Notes: a model not told the origin generated them from the sequence alone. Positions 21,296 to 33,425 are shown, counted from the first letter of the stretch. The stretch is DNA of 60,000 bases from Adiantum capillus-veneris (GCA_014529385.2 CM043952.1:61894119-61954118); one strand, 5' to 3'. Numbers and translations: made by a program.

Positions 21296-23400
21296 TGACT
21301 ATATATTAAGGGTATTGAAGTTTGTGTGCGCTTTTGAAGTCTGATTGCGTTATTTTACTTTGTTTATCAATTTTAGTTTGCATTTTGAAGTGCACAAGAC
21401 GCTTTTGAAGTTCAATTGCGTTTTTTCAACTATTTGCCACTAGCTCTAACAACCTCACATTCTCTAGCCATGCCGGATTCCCCCACACCTCGGTCTAGAG
21501 GTGCATGGATTTTAGGACCATAGGGTCAATGACTATATATTAGTGTTTTTGAAGTCTGTGTGAGCTTTTGAAGTCCAATTGCGCTAGTTCTTTTCAAACC
21601 TATAACCCATAACCTAACCTAACCTAGCCTAGCCTAACCTAACCTAACCTAACCTATAACCAAATTAAACATAACCTATAACCTCACCTATAACATAACT
21701 TAATCGAAGTCTGTTTGCGTTTTGAAGTACACAAGTCATTCTTGAAATCCGTTTGCGTTTTTTCTACTTTTTGACGCTAGCTCTAACCTAGCTTATAATC
21801 TAACCTAACCTATAACTTAAACCTAACCTAGTCTATAACCTATAACCTAACCTATAATCTTAATCTAACCTATAACCTAGCCTAACCGAAGTCCGTTTGC
21901 ATTTTTAGAAGTACACGAGTTATCTTCGAAGTCCCTTTGTGTTTTCTCCCTATTAATTTGCCGCTAGCTCTAACCTAACCTATAAACTATTCAACTTATA
22001 ACCTAAACCTAACCTATAAGCTAACCTAACCTAACCGAAGTTCGATTGTGTTTTTGGAAGTACACGAGTCATCTTTGAAGTCCGTTTGCATTTTTTCTAC
22101 TATTAATTTGCCGCTAGGTCTAACCTAACCTATAATCTAACCTAACATATAACCTAAACCTAACCTAACATAACATAACCTATAACCTAACCTATAACCT
22201 AAACCTAACCTAACCGAAGTCCCTTTGCGGTTTTTGAAGTACACTAGTCATCTTCGAAGTCCGTTTGCATTTTTTCTACTATTAATTTGTCGCTAGCTCT
22301 AACCTAACCTGTAATCTAGCCCAACTGGTAATCTAAACCTAAACCTAACCTATAGTCTAAAGTAACCTATAATGTAACCTAAACCTAACCTAAACCTAAC
22401 CTAACCTAACCTATAACCTAATCAATCGAAGTCCGTTTGGATTTTTTGAAGTACATGAGATCTTCGAAGTCCGTTTGTATGCGTTTTTTCTACTATTAAA
22501 TTGCTGCTAGCTCTAACCTAACATAACCTATAACCTTAACCTGACCTATAACCTAATCTAGCATAACCTATAACCTAATCTATCATAACCTATAACCTAA
22601 TGTAACGTATAACCTACGTAACCTATAACCTAAACCTAACCTATAACCTAACATAATCAAAGTCTGTTTGCGTTGTTTCTACTATTTGTCACTAGCTCTA
22701 ACCTAACCTATAATCGACACAATCTTGCATGGTGAATGGTGTGCATTCTAATCCAACCATTGCTGTCAAGGTGTTTTCTTAAATAAATCTTCCTTTGATG
22801 ACACCTTGTTGGTGGAGTGATACCCTTATCCAGAGTGAGAGAGAGTCTTAGGGCAATTGACTTGGCAATAATTTTGTAAGCTACTGACATCATGGTTATG
22901 GGCCGCCAATGTTTCAGTTGGGAGCATCATATTTTTTTTGAACCAAACCTATAACCTAAACATTAGTTAAATTAACCTATAACCCAACCTAACCTTTTAC
23001 CTATATACAATCTATAACCTAACCTAACCTAACCTATAACCTAACTTGTTGCCAAAACCTAACCTATAATCTAGCTAACCTAGCCTATAATCTATAACTT
23101 AGCCTAACTTATAACTTAAACCTAACCTAGAACCTAACCTATAAGCTAATCTAACCTAATTAACGTCCTATAACCTAACCTACCTACCTTATAACCTAAC
23201 CTAGCCTATAAGCTAACCTAATATATAACCTAACCTAACCTATAATGTAAACCTAATCTAACCTAACCTATGACCTAACCTAGCCTAATGTATAATTAAC
23301 CTAGCTTATAACCTAAAACGTATTAACATATAACCTATTCCCTAACCTAACCTATAACTTAAACTAAAACTAACCGAAACCTATAACCTAAACCTCATCA
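21290..23400. repeat. Complex CCTAA/CCTATAA minisatellite with interspersed GAAGTCCGTTTGCG units
   Basis: Runs of AACCT and AACCTATAACCTAA alternate with a longer spacer (GAAGTCCGTTTGCG, then GAAGTACACGAGTCATCTTC, then TTTTTCTACTATTAATTTGC and CGCTAGCTCTAA). The spacer starts at about 21708, 21889, 22037, 22214, 22424 and 22650, giving a higher-order period of roughly 150-225 bp. At the left edge, GTCAATGACTATATATTA is repeated at about 21289 and 21525. From about 22920 to 23400 only the short units continue. It encloses a LINE fragment. The strand showing TTAGG-like units is the minus strand. Confidence 0.85.
22711..22920 (-). pseudogene. LINE reverse transcriptase fragment
   Basis: The minus strand encodes HWRPITMMSVAYKIIAK followed by SIALRLSLTLDKGITPP, an unmistakable L1-type RT motif (WRPI.L....YKI.AK.LA.RL). 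The following GF.KGR block is degenerate. Only about 70 codons remain, with minisatellite on both sides. A T-run at about 22931-22939 adjoins it on its 5' side, so this is not a poly(A) tail. Confidence 0.85.
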
Positions 23401-23668
23401 ATCGCATAATTTCAAAAACGACATAATTCAAAACGAAATTTCTTCAAAACATAATATAAACCATAATTTCAAAACAATTTTTTTCCAAAGCATTATTTTT
23501 AAACAAAATGGCATAAAAACTTAAAGCATTGAAAGTCTAAAGCATGAAATTTTATTTTGTCATTATACAAATTAATTTTAATTAATTTAATATGCATTAA
23601 AATTTTGAGCACTCACATGCGGCCTATTGGAGCAATAAAGGGTCTTGTAAACGTCCTTGAACCTGCAA

Positions 23669-23701
<33 letters not shown>

Positions 23702-23704
23702 CAA
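23669..23704. repeat. (AC)n microsatellite
   Basis: About 18 AC units with one interruption (GC). Confidence 0.95.
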
Positions 23705-23879
23705 TGTTAAACACTAAACCCTAAACCTACAAGCAAATGGAAAGGATCTTACCTTGGTGCTAGAGACTAGTCCATAAGCAATATTTTCACCTCAAACAAG
23801 TTGCTAGGCACCAGATCTGCATTAGGTGACAAGGAGGAGGGCAAGAGAAGAGGCACAAAAGCTAGAGAAATGCACAGAG

Positions 23880-24121
23880 AAAGACCTGCGGGTTTGTTTT
23901 TTGCAACGTTCGTCAATATAGGCATCGGTCCAGGCGTCGAAAATTTCATCTATACAGACGTTGGAAGAGACATCAGTATATGTGTCGGAAGAGACATCGA
24001 TATCTATGTCAAAAATTCAAAAATGATTCTTTAAAAAAAAATTCATCTCCCTCTATATATATCGATGCCCTCCATTGACGCCGGTAATTTGGCACCGAAA
24101 TTTAAGCGACCTATTGTACTG
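23880..24121. mobile_element. Possible end of a CACTA-like DNA transposon
   Basis: The segment has short repeated motifs (GGAAGAGACATC at about 23964 and 23987; GATATCTATG-like units) and ends TTGTACTG at 24114-24121, one base off the CACTA end TTGTAGTG. The base after it starts a ~75-bp block that is also found, without the transposon, at 32588-32665. That paralogous site supports a real insertion edge at 24121. The other end was not located. Confidence 0.35.
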
Positions 24122-25649
24122 TAAGGATATCCCACAAATAGGCATGATCCTTTGGCCCTAGTTTCCACCGTGGAAGCAGGGAGACATGACATCCACGCCC
24201 TCTAAACGTGCACAGCCTCTAGCCTATGCCATGTTCTTTTGTCTGCTCCATGATCTAGATTCATCATCTGGTAGGTGCACTTCACAAATTGTTCTTCCAT
24301 ATTCATCGCATATCCAACACATCCAATAGATTGAAACCGTGTATCTTGAACATCACCAAACTCAAGTATGCTCCATCTAATCGTGCACAAGTCTTGTCCA
24401 TCAAGATTGATTGTGGAAGCTCTGTCAAGCTCAAGTATGCTCTAGCTTTCTTGCACACAGAATGGCCATCAAGTCCTCTCCTCTGATATCAATCCAAAAG
24501 ATGTGAAGATATCTCAGCTATCCAAAGAGATCAAATGAAAGCTAGCCATGTAATCTACCCGCGGACCATAAAAACCATAAAACCTCGGAAGAAAAACTTT
24601 CTTGCATAGCAAAAAAACAAAAAACCATTGCCACACAACCTTCTACAAAAAAAACAACTCCATTTCCTTGATACCTCGATTTGCACTTCAGTATCCTCTA
24701 TTGTCCCAAGGCATATACATCAACCGACTTAAAGTAGGTGCACCATGATAGCCTCTTGGATCAAATGGTACCAACCACCCATATAAAATCAGGTACCCAC
24801 ATAACTGCATACATTCATAGGTAATACGCTTTGCACTTAGGTCAAAGGACTGCATCAAAGAGATAAGAATCTCTATCAATGATGTAAATATCAACAGTTC
24901 AATATCATCCCCTCTAGTTGAAGAGGTCTAAGCATCTGAAAGTAGCACATTTGGTGCTCTCACATTCATAACCTTGTTTTCATCTACTTGAATGCCATCT
25001 GAAATAGGCACAAAACCCTCTAAAGCCTCATCGAGCATTTGCATCAACTCTTCTTCATCTCCATCATGTTCTGGATCCATTTATTGACTTCTTGGAAAAT
25101 AAGGGGCTCAAAATCCCTCAAGTGCATCAACTAAAAGATCCAAAAGTTCCTTATCTTTCTTATCTAAAGAAAAATCATGTAACGAACCTGTAGAGTGGAC
25201 AATAGAATCCTTTTCAGGTATCACTTGGGTGGAGAGCTTTTTCCTTGCAAACAAGTCTTCGATCTTTTCACCCTCCATCAAATATTTTTGAATTGCAGTA
25301 GTAGTACATGACTTAGCATGCAACTATGTAGGACTCAGCATGCAAAAATTGCATAGCACTTTCCACTGCTTTGCAAATCTACTTTTTCGTTGCACTACCT
25401 TTGCCATCCCTCCAATCTATCGTCTCAACTATTTCGTGACGGGTTCACCAAAAATGTCAGAGTGGATATTGTGTAGCCAAAAACACATGGGGTACCTCTG
25501 TGAGAGTGTCGATTGTAGAGATGACGTAATCTCATAGCAAAGAGGTTATTTTCACACGCGTAAAGGAGAGGGGCCAGTATAAGCACCAATACACAAAGAC
25601 ACAACACTGTTTATACCCAAAACCTTTACAAAACCCTGTGTTCAACAAC
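24122..25649. other. Mostly non-coding stretch with a weak coding trace
   Basis: The first ~75 bases are homologous to 32588-32665. On the minus strand, 25108-25323 and 24928-25080 lie in one frame separated by two stops, and both contain an acidic block ending in ALEGF (LVDALEGF and LDEALEGF). I do not recognise the protein. The rest shows nothing definable. Confidence 0.4.
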
Positions 25650-25654
25650 CTTAT

Positions 25655-26355
25655 TGTTAAGTATGGAGACTTATTTATCCCTTGTAATTTTTTGTATTAA
25701 AATGCACATTTGTAAGGCCCCCATTATGAGGAGAAGCCGTCGTACGTGAAGAAAATCACTCGTTGAAAACCTAAATTTTCCAAAATATTCCCTTTCATCA
25801 AAATATTATGGCCGGAAAGTGGTTGGAAAACAATCGGTCGGTTGGACGTTGGCCAATGGTCGGCAGTCAATGGCTGGTGGTCTCTCGAAAGTCAATGGTC
25901 GGTAGCCAATTTCAAAGGAGGACTTGTCTTCTCAAGGGAGGCCACACATGGGCAGATTGGAGAGTCCGATATGGACTTGTCTACATAAGGGTAGATACGC
26001 ATGGCTGCCTCTCATGAGAGAGGGCAACCCTTTTGGCCTATAAAAGGACACCTCTTTTACACACAAAAATGGATTGTGAAGCATTATGGTGCATTGTGAA
26101 GTTGATGTGAGGTGGTGAGAGTGAAGCAATGCGAGAGCTCCAAAAGGGTATAATCCCTTTGTAATCTACTTTTTGTTTTGAAGTACTAAAGCCATTGAGT
26201 GGCTGCTTTCCCGTGGACGTAGCCCACATTGGGTGAACCACATATATCGTGTGTACTCTCTCTCTCTACTCTATAATCTCTTATGTGTGAAAATTATCTC
26301 TTTCCATTAAGTAATCTACTCAATTATCTACTTGGCTACGTCATATTTCCTAACA
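25655..26355 (+). repeat. 5' LTR of copia element A, 701 bp
   Basis: Runs from TGTTAAGTATGG to ATTTCCTAACA. A TATA box TATAAAAG is at 26039-26046. The tandem GGTCGG/CAATGG block is short here, and it is the shortest of the four family members in the window. Confidence 0.92.
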
Positions 26356-26357
26356 AC

Positions 26358-26369
26358 TGGTATTAGAGT
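26358..26369 (+). other. Primer-binding site of copia element A
   Basis: TGGTATTAGAGT, two bases after the LTR, matches the canonical initiator-Met tRNA site TGGTATCAGAGC with two changes. Confidence 0.85.
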
Positions 26370-26428
26370 TAGGTTTGCTCGTAGCTAAAGTATCTCAAGG
26401 AAAGGATTCCTTGAATTGAGTGGGAGTA

Positions 26429-27355
26429 ATGGGGGAGGAAGGGAAGCTCAAGATCAAGAAGTTCAACGACAAGAAATACCAACACTAGAAGATGCAGATT
26501 GAAGACTATCTCTACTAGAAGGACCTTTATTTGCCACTAGGCGGTCTTGCAAAGAAGCCTGCAATGATGGTAGATGAAGCATGGATTGTCCTTGATCAAA
26601 AGGCACTGGAAACAATCTGGTTAAGCTTGGCATCAACGGTGGCTTTCAATGTTTTGGAGATGAAGACCACAGAGGACTTGATGAAGTCACTTGATGGCCT
26701 CTACAAGAAACCATTGACATCCAATAATGTATTTCTCATGAGGCCCTTGTTCAATCTAAAGATGGTAGAGAATGGCTCATATGTAGAATACCTAAATGAC
26801 TTTAACACCAATATAAGTCAACTTCGATCGGTGAAAATCAATATTAATGATGAAGTGCAAGCTCTTCTTATACTATCGTCTCTACCAGATAATTGGGACA
26901 ACCTTGTGATGGCTATAAGTGATTCTATCTTTGGCACAAACACTCTTAAGTTTGATTATTGTGGGTGTTCTTCTAAATGAGGAAATATGAAGGAGAAGCA
27001 TAAGAGAATCATCAAGTTTGCACTGTCAGTGGAAACAACCTAAGGAGAGGTTCAAAAACCAAAAGGGTCATGATCGCTCGAGGTGGAGCAAGTCACACAC
27101 AAAGTCAATTCTTGAATATTGGAACTACAGCAAGAAGGGCCACGTCACGAAGGATTATTGGTCCAAGAAGAAGAAGGATTCTCAAGACAACAAGCCAACA
27201 TTGGAGGCCAATGTGGTAGGTAAAGTAGAAAAACTCGTGAATTGGATGATTGGGAAGGGGGCTACAAAGTCACTCCAGCTTTATGCAGGGTTGAAACTCC
27301 CGGGAAAAAACTTCGAGTGCTCTAATTCTCTCATTAGACAATGTGTCTAATTTGT
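26429..27355 (+). pseudogene. gag: Copia gag remnant
   Basis: Starts at ATG 26429 (MGEEGKLKIKKFND) and is broken by TAG codons at about 26486 and 26516. It is then open to 26980, with a gag-type UBN2 domain (ETIWLSLASTVAFNVLEM...LMKSLDGLYKK, ISQLRSVKININDE, LPDNWDNLV). After a frameshift comes the zinc-knuckle region at about 27110-27170, which reads EYWNYSKKGHVTKDYW: the three cysteine positions of CX2CX4HX4C are now tyrosine while the histidine is kept. Cysteine to tyrosine and tryptophan to stop are G-to-A changes, as expected from methylated-cytosine decay. Confidence 0.85.
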
Positions 27356-28680
27356 GGGGCTTCATTCTATGCAACACCACAGAAGCAACATTTCCAAGAT
27401 TACACCAAAGGTAATTGTGGGTATGTATACTTGGGAGATGATGAAGCTTGTGAAATTGTTGGCAAAGATATAATTTGCATAAAAAATGCTAACAAAAATG
27501 AATGAAAGCTTAAAGATGTTAGGAATGTTCCTTCTCTTCGCAATAAATTGAGAATTGGACAATGAAGGTCACAACATTGCATTCAAAAACAAACGGTGGA
27601 AGATCTCAAAGGGATCTTTGGTGGTTGCCAAGGGAGTAAAGGTTGATACACTTTACTTATGTATTGTTAGCATGTAATCTTCAACTTGTGCAATAGCTAC
27701 GAAAGTCGACAGTGTGGTGTGGCACTATCGACTAGGGTATATGAGTGCCAAAGGAATGCAAATCCTTCAAACAAAGAAGCTTCTACCAGGTTTGAAAGAA
27801 GTGGACTTAGAGTTCTGTGAAGATTGTGTTTATGGTTCATTCTGATGTTTGGAATCCTGCAAGTACACCATCACTTGGTGGCTCATTGTACTATGTAACA
27901 TTCATAGATGATGTACTAGGAAAACATGAGTTTATGTAATGAATAATAAATCCGATGTGTTTTCCATATTTCAAAGGTGGAAAGATTTTGTGGAGAATGA
28001 AACATGTACTAAGGTTAAATGCCTCAGATCGGACAATGGAGGCAAATATTGCAGCCAAGATTTTGAAAGATTTTGTGCTAGAAATGGCATTCAGAGGCAA
28101 AAGACAACCCCAAGGACACCTCAATAAGATGGGATTTTGGAAAGGATGAACCGGACAATCATGGAGTGAGAACAAAGCATGCGGCTACATGTAGGCTTAT
28201 CGCTTGAGCTTTGGGCGGAAGCAGTAAGTACATCTGTGTATTTGATCAACCAGTCACCCTCACTGGCATTGGATGGGGGAGTTCCAGAAGAGGCATGGAT
28301 AGGTAAACCGGTGAATTATTCATTTCTCAAAGTGTTTGGGTGTGAGGCTTTCATGCACATAGGTATAAGCCTAAGATCGAAGCTAGATGCAAAGTCCAAA
28401 AAGTGTTTCTTCATTGGCTATGGAGAAGGTGACTTTCGGTATCACCAATGGAATCCTAAAGATGGTAAAATCTGTAGGAGTAGGGATGTAATTTTTAACG
28501 AACAAAATATGTACAAAGATTACTTGGAAAGAAAACAAACAAAAGAAATAGGTGATGAGTACATGGAGCTTGAGGACGGTGAGGACTCAAGGAGTACAAA
28601 CGATGACAATGTACAACTACATCAACCAAATGAGGAACCTCAACTTATTTCCTGAATATTTACAAGAGCAAGTAGACCTC
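27350..28680 (+). pseudogene. Copia protease/integrase remnant
   Basis: Frames change repeatedly. The pre-integrase zinc block is visible at about 27715-27840 (VVWHYRLGYMSAKGM ... CEDCVYG). The integrase core follows with HSDVW and SLYYVTFIDD near 27838-27915, and the second catalytic aspartate in LRSDNGGKYC near 28025-28050. The C-terminal part has LSLELWAEAVSTSVYLINQSP and KVFGCEAFMHI, and is open at 28179-28655. The protease is not clearly readable. Integrase would join the cDNA ends to host DNA. Confidence 0.8.
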
Positions 28681-28789
28681 CAAAAAGGTTTATTCCTTCC
28701 TTCAATCATCTCTTGATCTCACATTCTGGAGAGCCGGAATCATACGAGGAAGCTATGCAGCACGAATTCAAAGAAGAATGGATAAAGAG

Positions 28790-30260
28790 CATGCAAGCGG
28801 AGATAGACTCATTACATCACAACCGAACATGAGAGTTGGTTGAGTTGCCTTTAAGGTAAGTGGACACTTCAGAACAAATGGGTGTATAAGCTGAAGGAAG
28901 AAGAAGGTGGCAAGAAAAGGTACAAGTCTAGGCTTGTGGTCAAAGGGTTTTCTCAAAAGAAAGGTATTGACTTCAATGAAATATTTTCTCCTATTGTAAA
29001 AATGAATTCAATTAGGCTTTTCTTAAGCCGTGTGGTGGCTGCTCATGATCTGAATCTTGAGCAAATGAATGTAAATACGGCATTCCCTCATGATGACTTA
29101 GAGGAGGAAATTTACATGCTTCAACCAAGGGGTATGGAGTAAAAGGTAAGGAGAAAATTGTTTGCATATTAAAGAAGAGCTTGTATGGTTTAAAACAACC
29201 ATCAAGACAATGGTACTTGAAGTTTGATCAATGGATGATTGATCATGGATTTAGAAGGTGCAACTCAGATCATTGCGTCTACACAAAGAATTTGGGAGAT
29301 GGGAAGTTCATCATCCTAATGTTGTATGTACATGACATGCTGATTGCAAGTGCTAACATGCAAGACATCAAAGACCTAAAAGAAGAGCTGTCTAAATCTT
29401 TTTCAATGAAAGATTTAGGTGCTGCAAAGAGGATACTTGGTATGAAGATATCAAGGGAAAGGACGAATAAGACAATAAAGCTATCTCAAGAGGATTTCAT
29501 CAAGAAGATATTAGAAAGGTTTGTAATGCAAAATGCAAAAACGGTTTCTACACCTTTGGTTGGTCACTTTAAACTAACCAAGGATATGTGTCCAAAGACA
29601 CAAGAGGAGATAGCTATATGTCTAAAGTTCCATATGCTCCAGAGGTAGGTTCTCTTATGTATGCTATGGTCTGGACAAGGCCAGACATTGCACATGTAGT
29701 GGTAGTTGTAAGTAGGTACATGGACAACCCAGGTAAAGAGCAATGGAAAGCTGTGAAGTGGATACTTAGGTACCTGAAAGGGACAACAACAAATGATTTG
29801 TATTTTGGAGGATTTGATATTTTTCTTCAAGGGTATGTTGATGCAGATATGGTAGGTGACAAAGATACTCAAAGGAGCACTACTGGCTATGTCTTCATGG
29901 TTGGAGGCATAGCAGTAAGATGGGATTCAAAGCTACACAAAGTGGTCTCACTTTCTACCACGGAAACAGAGTATGTAGTAATGACAGAGGCAAGCAAAGA
30001 AATTCTATGGCTTCACATATTCTTAGAAGAGCTTGGATTCAAACAAGACAATTGTGTCTTGTACAATGATAGCCAAAGTGCTATTCACCTTGCGAAGAAC
30101 TCAGCCTTTCATTAAAGGACAAAGCACATTGAGGTGAGATATCACTTCATACACACTCTTTTGGAAGAAGGACATCTAAAGCTAGGAAAGGTGCATACAA
30201 GTGAGAATCCTGCAACATGTTTACAAAGGTGATGAACAAGGAGAAGTTGAGCTTTTACTC
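28790..30260 (+). pseudogene. Copia RT and RNase H remnant
   Basis: RT is readable from WVYKLKEEEGG (28882) with breaks at about 29142 and 29170. The active site at 29325-29336 reads YVHD rather than YVDD, a substitution of the first catalytic aspartate. RNase H follows in another frame from about 29588, with GYVDADMVGDKD, the STTETEYVVM glutamate block and YNDSQSAIHLAKNSAFH, before a stop at 30113. The tail TKHIEVRYHF is present just after it. Compared with 3252-4738 the proteins are closely related, confirming one family. Confidence 0.88.
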
Positions 30261-30334
30261 ATCTTCAATCGACACTCAAGAATAAGAAGGCAGGATGGAA
30301 AGCAGTCAAAGGTTTGGTGTGGAGATCAGTCTCC

Positions 30335-30345
30335 AAGTGGGAGAT
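30335..30345 (+). other. Polypurine tract of copia element A
   Basis: AAGTGGGAGAT immediately precedes the 3' LTR start at 30346. Confidence 0.85.
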
Positions 30346-31086
30346 TGCTAAGTATGGAGCTTGATTTACCTCTTGTAATTTTTTGTATTAAAAATGCACA
30401 TTTGCAAGGCCCCCGTTATGAGGAGAAGCCATTGCGCGTGAAGAAAAATCACTCATCGGAAACCAAAATCACTCGCCACAAACCAAAATTTTCAAGAATA
30501 TTCTTTTTTGCAGGAATATTATGGCTGAACGGCGCTCAAAAAGTGGTCAGAAAACGACAGGTCGGTTTGCCGGTTGGTCGATGGCCGATAGTCAATGGCC
30601 GGTGGCCGGTGTTTGGAACCGATGACTGAATTCAATGGCCGGTGGCCGATTTCAAAGGAGGACTTGTCGTCTCAAGGGCGGCCACACATGGGTGGATTGG
30701 AGTGTCCAATTTGGACTTGTCTACACAAGGGCGGCTACACATGGATGCCTTTCATGAGAGAGGGCAGCCCTTTTGGCCTATAAAAGGAGTCCTCTTCTAC
30801 ACAAGCATTGTGGTGCATTGTAAAGTTGATTTAGGTGGTGAGAGTGAAGCAAGGTGGGATTTCCAAAAGGGTATAATCCCTTTGTAATCTACTTCTTATT
30901 TTGAAGTACTGAAGCTATTGAGTGGCTGCTTTTTCATGGACGTAGCCCACATTGGGTGAACCACGTATATCGTGTGTACTCTCTCTCTCTCTCTCTCTAC
31001 TCTATAATCTCTTGTGTGTGAAAATTATCTCTCTCCATTAAGTAATCTACTCAATTATCTACTTAGCTACGTCATATTTCCTAACA
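30346..31086 (+). repeat. 3' LTR of copia element A, 741 bp
   Basis: Runs from TGCTAAGTATGG (T-to-C change at the third base) to TTTCCTAACA. The TATA box is at 30779-30786. It differs from the 5' LTR by an insertion of about 40 bp around 30455-30500, which contains a second copy of the AACCAAAATCACTCG-type motif. Confidence 0.92.
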
Positions 31087-33347
31087 CTTATTCATGACAA
31101 AGCTATGGAGATATAATTATGAGGATTTTTAATGAGGGTGAGGCAAGAGCGTGAGAGAGTAATAACTATGGGTTAATGTTAATGAATCTTATGATCTTAT
31201 CTTTACTGTGGAAAGGGAGAAAGAGATAGGTTATGACTTAAAGATATTTAAGCTTATCAGCTTAGCAAAGTTGAGAGAGAAATGAGCTTGCTTGATTCAA
31301 GCTCTGAAGCTTGAGCTTAGTTAAGGCTTAATGAAGATCAAGCTTCCTGTAGAGTGTGTGAGGAGCTATGAACGCATGTATAGAATCCCATTTTATTGAT
31401 TTTGGCCAGCCCTTGGTATCACCTGTGCATATCCCTTCAAGATCTCTACAATGTTTCCCCAAAGAAACCTACTCTGATCTCCGCATGCGGCTCAACTCAG
31501 CAACCCCTCGTTATGCACCTAGGGCCAAACCTTTCATGCAAGTGGAAGCTCTACAAAGATCCTATAGGTGTCTCCCTAGTTAGTGGCGGCCCTCCACCCG
31601 ATTTCTCATGTGAATCCTCAAGCCAGTGCTCTCAAAGCCGCACATGGAGCTCCTCTGCTTACTCTCTTGAGCAACCTCTTCAAGGTTCCTTTGTCTCCCT
31701 CTCTGCAACAGCCCTTAGGCAAGGATCGCCTTCCCCTTGCATATTCTCAACCTTCAAATCCAAGATTCTGACATTTTGTACACAGTGAAGATTGCCCCCC
31801 ATCACCTTGCATGCTTGCACTGCAACCAGCCCTCTTCGTAGTAGCTATCAACTCCTTCTCACAGACTCTCTCTCTCTCTTCATACATCCCTTCAATCCCT
31901 TACTTGCAAGTGGCCCCAATTGCTCACAACAACCTCAACCTTGTTGTTTTGATGACACCCTCTACAGAGACTCTCTCTTCAATCTCGTGCTTGCAAGTGG
32001 CCCCAATTGCTCACAACAACACCAACCTTGTTGTTTTGATGGCACCCTCCACACCTTCTACTTACCAAGCTCCCTTGTCTCCAGCCCTAGGTCGACTCTT
32101 CAAGTCCCAACCCTCTTCCCCCGATTGTGCTTTTCCCCCCCTTCGGCTCTGTCTTTTTTCCCTCCCTTAAGAACCACCCATGCTCGTAGATACCACTCAC
32201 CATGCATGGTGACTCGTCACAGCGGCTAGAGACCCCCATGCCGCACATGTAAGCCTTGTTGGCCATGCTATCTTCACTTGCAGACCTCCACTACATGCTA
32301 GTAGTTACATGTACTCGGACTCCTCAGTGAACCAGTAGTGCTGCAGTAGCATGCAATGCTCATTTTTTATTTTGATAATCAACTCCAACTTTGTGCTTTA
32401 AAAAACATGGCCTTTGTACACACACGCCCCAATTACCATTGTTAAAAAAAACTCCATTTTAGCTTATACCCAATCAAAGCATTGTTACATTCAACATGTA
32501 TCTTTGATAGCTTCCTCATCATTGCCTTGGGCATATCCTGCTATGAGTGCACTATAAGAGACACACTCTTTTACTTCTTAACCTGCTAAGCATATCCCTC
32601 AAATAGGCATGATCTGTATCCTTTGGCCCTATTTTCCACCATGGAAGTGAGGCGACACGACAAGGTATCCACACACACACACACACTCTCTTCATAAGTG
32701 TGGTATTAGAGTCAACTGGTTGCTGGCAAGAGTCATGAGTGCTTCATGCACTATTTGGAGCTGATTTGCAGTCATTTTTGAGTGCTTACAAAGAAGAGTA
32801 TTCAATCAAAGTGTTGTTTTTTTATTGCACACACATTGGAATGCATTGATGTGTGCTTAGAGCAGAATTTGGAGCAATAAATTTGCAGTCATGTATGGGA
32901 TTGTGGATGTGAGATCTTCCTTTTATTTGGGTCATTAGGAGCTGATTTTTCCAAGAATGGGGACCATTATGTTGTGGTCATTCAACCCACATTGTGGAAG
33001 ATTAGCAAAAATAGATTTTTGTAGGTGCTTTTGCCAGCATCCAATGTCTGTGTCCCAAAGCAATGGTAGTACAATTGGCAAAATAAGTTACTCTTCATCG
33101 TAAAATTCAATTTTCAAGGTCAACCTCCGATGTGTCAATCAAATGTTATTTGGTATTGTCTTTGGTGAGATAATATCGGGTACTGAGGCTCATGGTAGTG
33201 GAAAACGGTATAGCTTGAGTTATTTTGAGCAATTTGAGGTTGAAGGAGTTCTAGTTGCAGGGCATTGTCAGCATGGCTTATGGTAAAATATCGAGAGACG
33301 TGACTATGCACCTGTCTAAGGTCAAATCAGGAGTCAAATTCTAAGGG

Positions 33348-33348
<1 letters not shown>
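31087..33348. other. Non-coding stretch right of copia element A
   Basis: Begins with the target duplication CTTAT. Long open frames at 31368-32229 overlap in all three frames of a CT-rich, low-complexity strand and carry no recognisable domain, so I do not call genes. A direct duplication with an 87-bp period (CTTGCAAGTGGCCCC at 31903 and 31990) lies within it. Block 32588-32665 is homologous to 24122-24190. Confidence 0.5.
31903..32060. repeat. 87-bp tandem duplication
   Basis: The stretch CTTGCAAGTGGCCCCAATTG and the following ~45 bases occur at 31903 and again at 31990 with few changes. The period is a multiple of three, but neither frame is otherwise convincing. Confidence 0.8.

Positions 33349-33422
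<74 letters not shown>
33349..33422. repeat. Compound (TA)n-(CATA)-(AC)n microsatellite
   Basis: About 15 TA units, then CATACATA, then about 18 AC units. Confidence 0.95.

Positions 33423-33425
<3 letters not shown>

Larger units (their letters stand above)
25655..31086 (+). mobile_element. Complete but decayed Ty1/copia element (family A), 5432 bp
   Basis: Both LTRs, a primer-binding site, gag, integrase, RT, RNase H and a polypurine tract are present in order. The flanking 5 bp are identical: CTTAT at 25650-25654 and CTTAT at 31087-31091, the target duplication. Many stops and frameshifts run through the coding part, the LTRs have clearly diverged from each other, and the RT active site is altered, so this is an old insertion. 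The order integrase then RT identifies Ty1/copia. Confidence 0.93.

Noticed and set aside
21595-21670. True telomere repeat array
   Set aside because: Units are irregular, mixed with CCTATAA and long spacers, and lie in the interior of a repeat-rich region; not a chromosome end on this evidence.
31368-32229. Long plus-strand frames of 119-145 codons
   Set aside because: Open in all three frames of a CT-rich strand, no domain, no initiation context; low complexity explains them.
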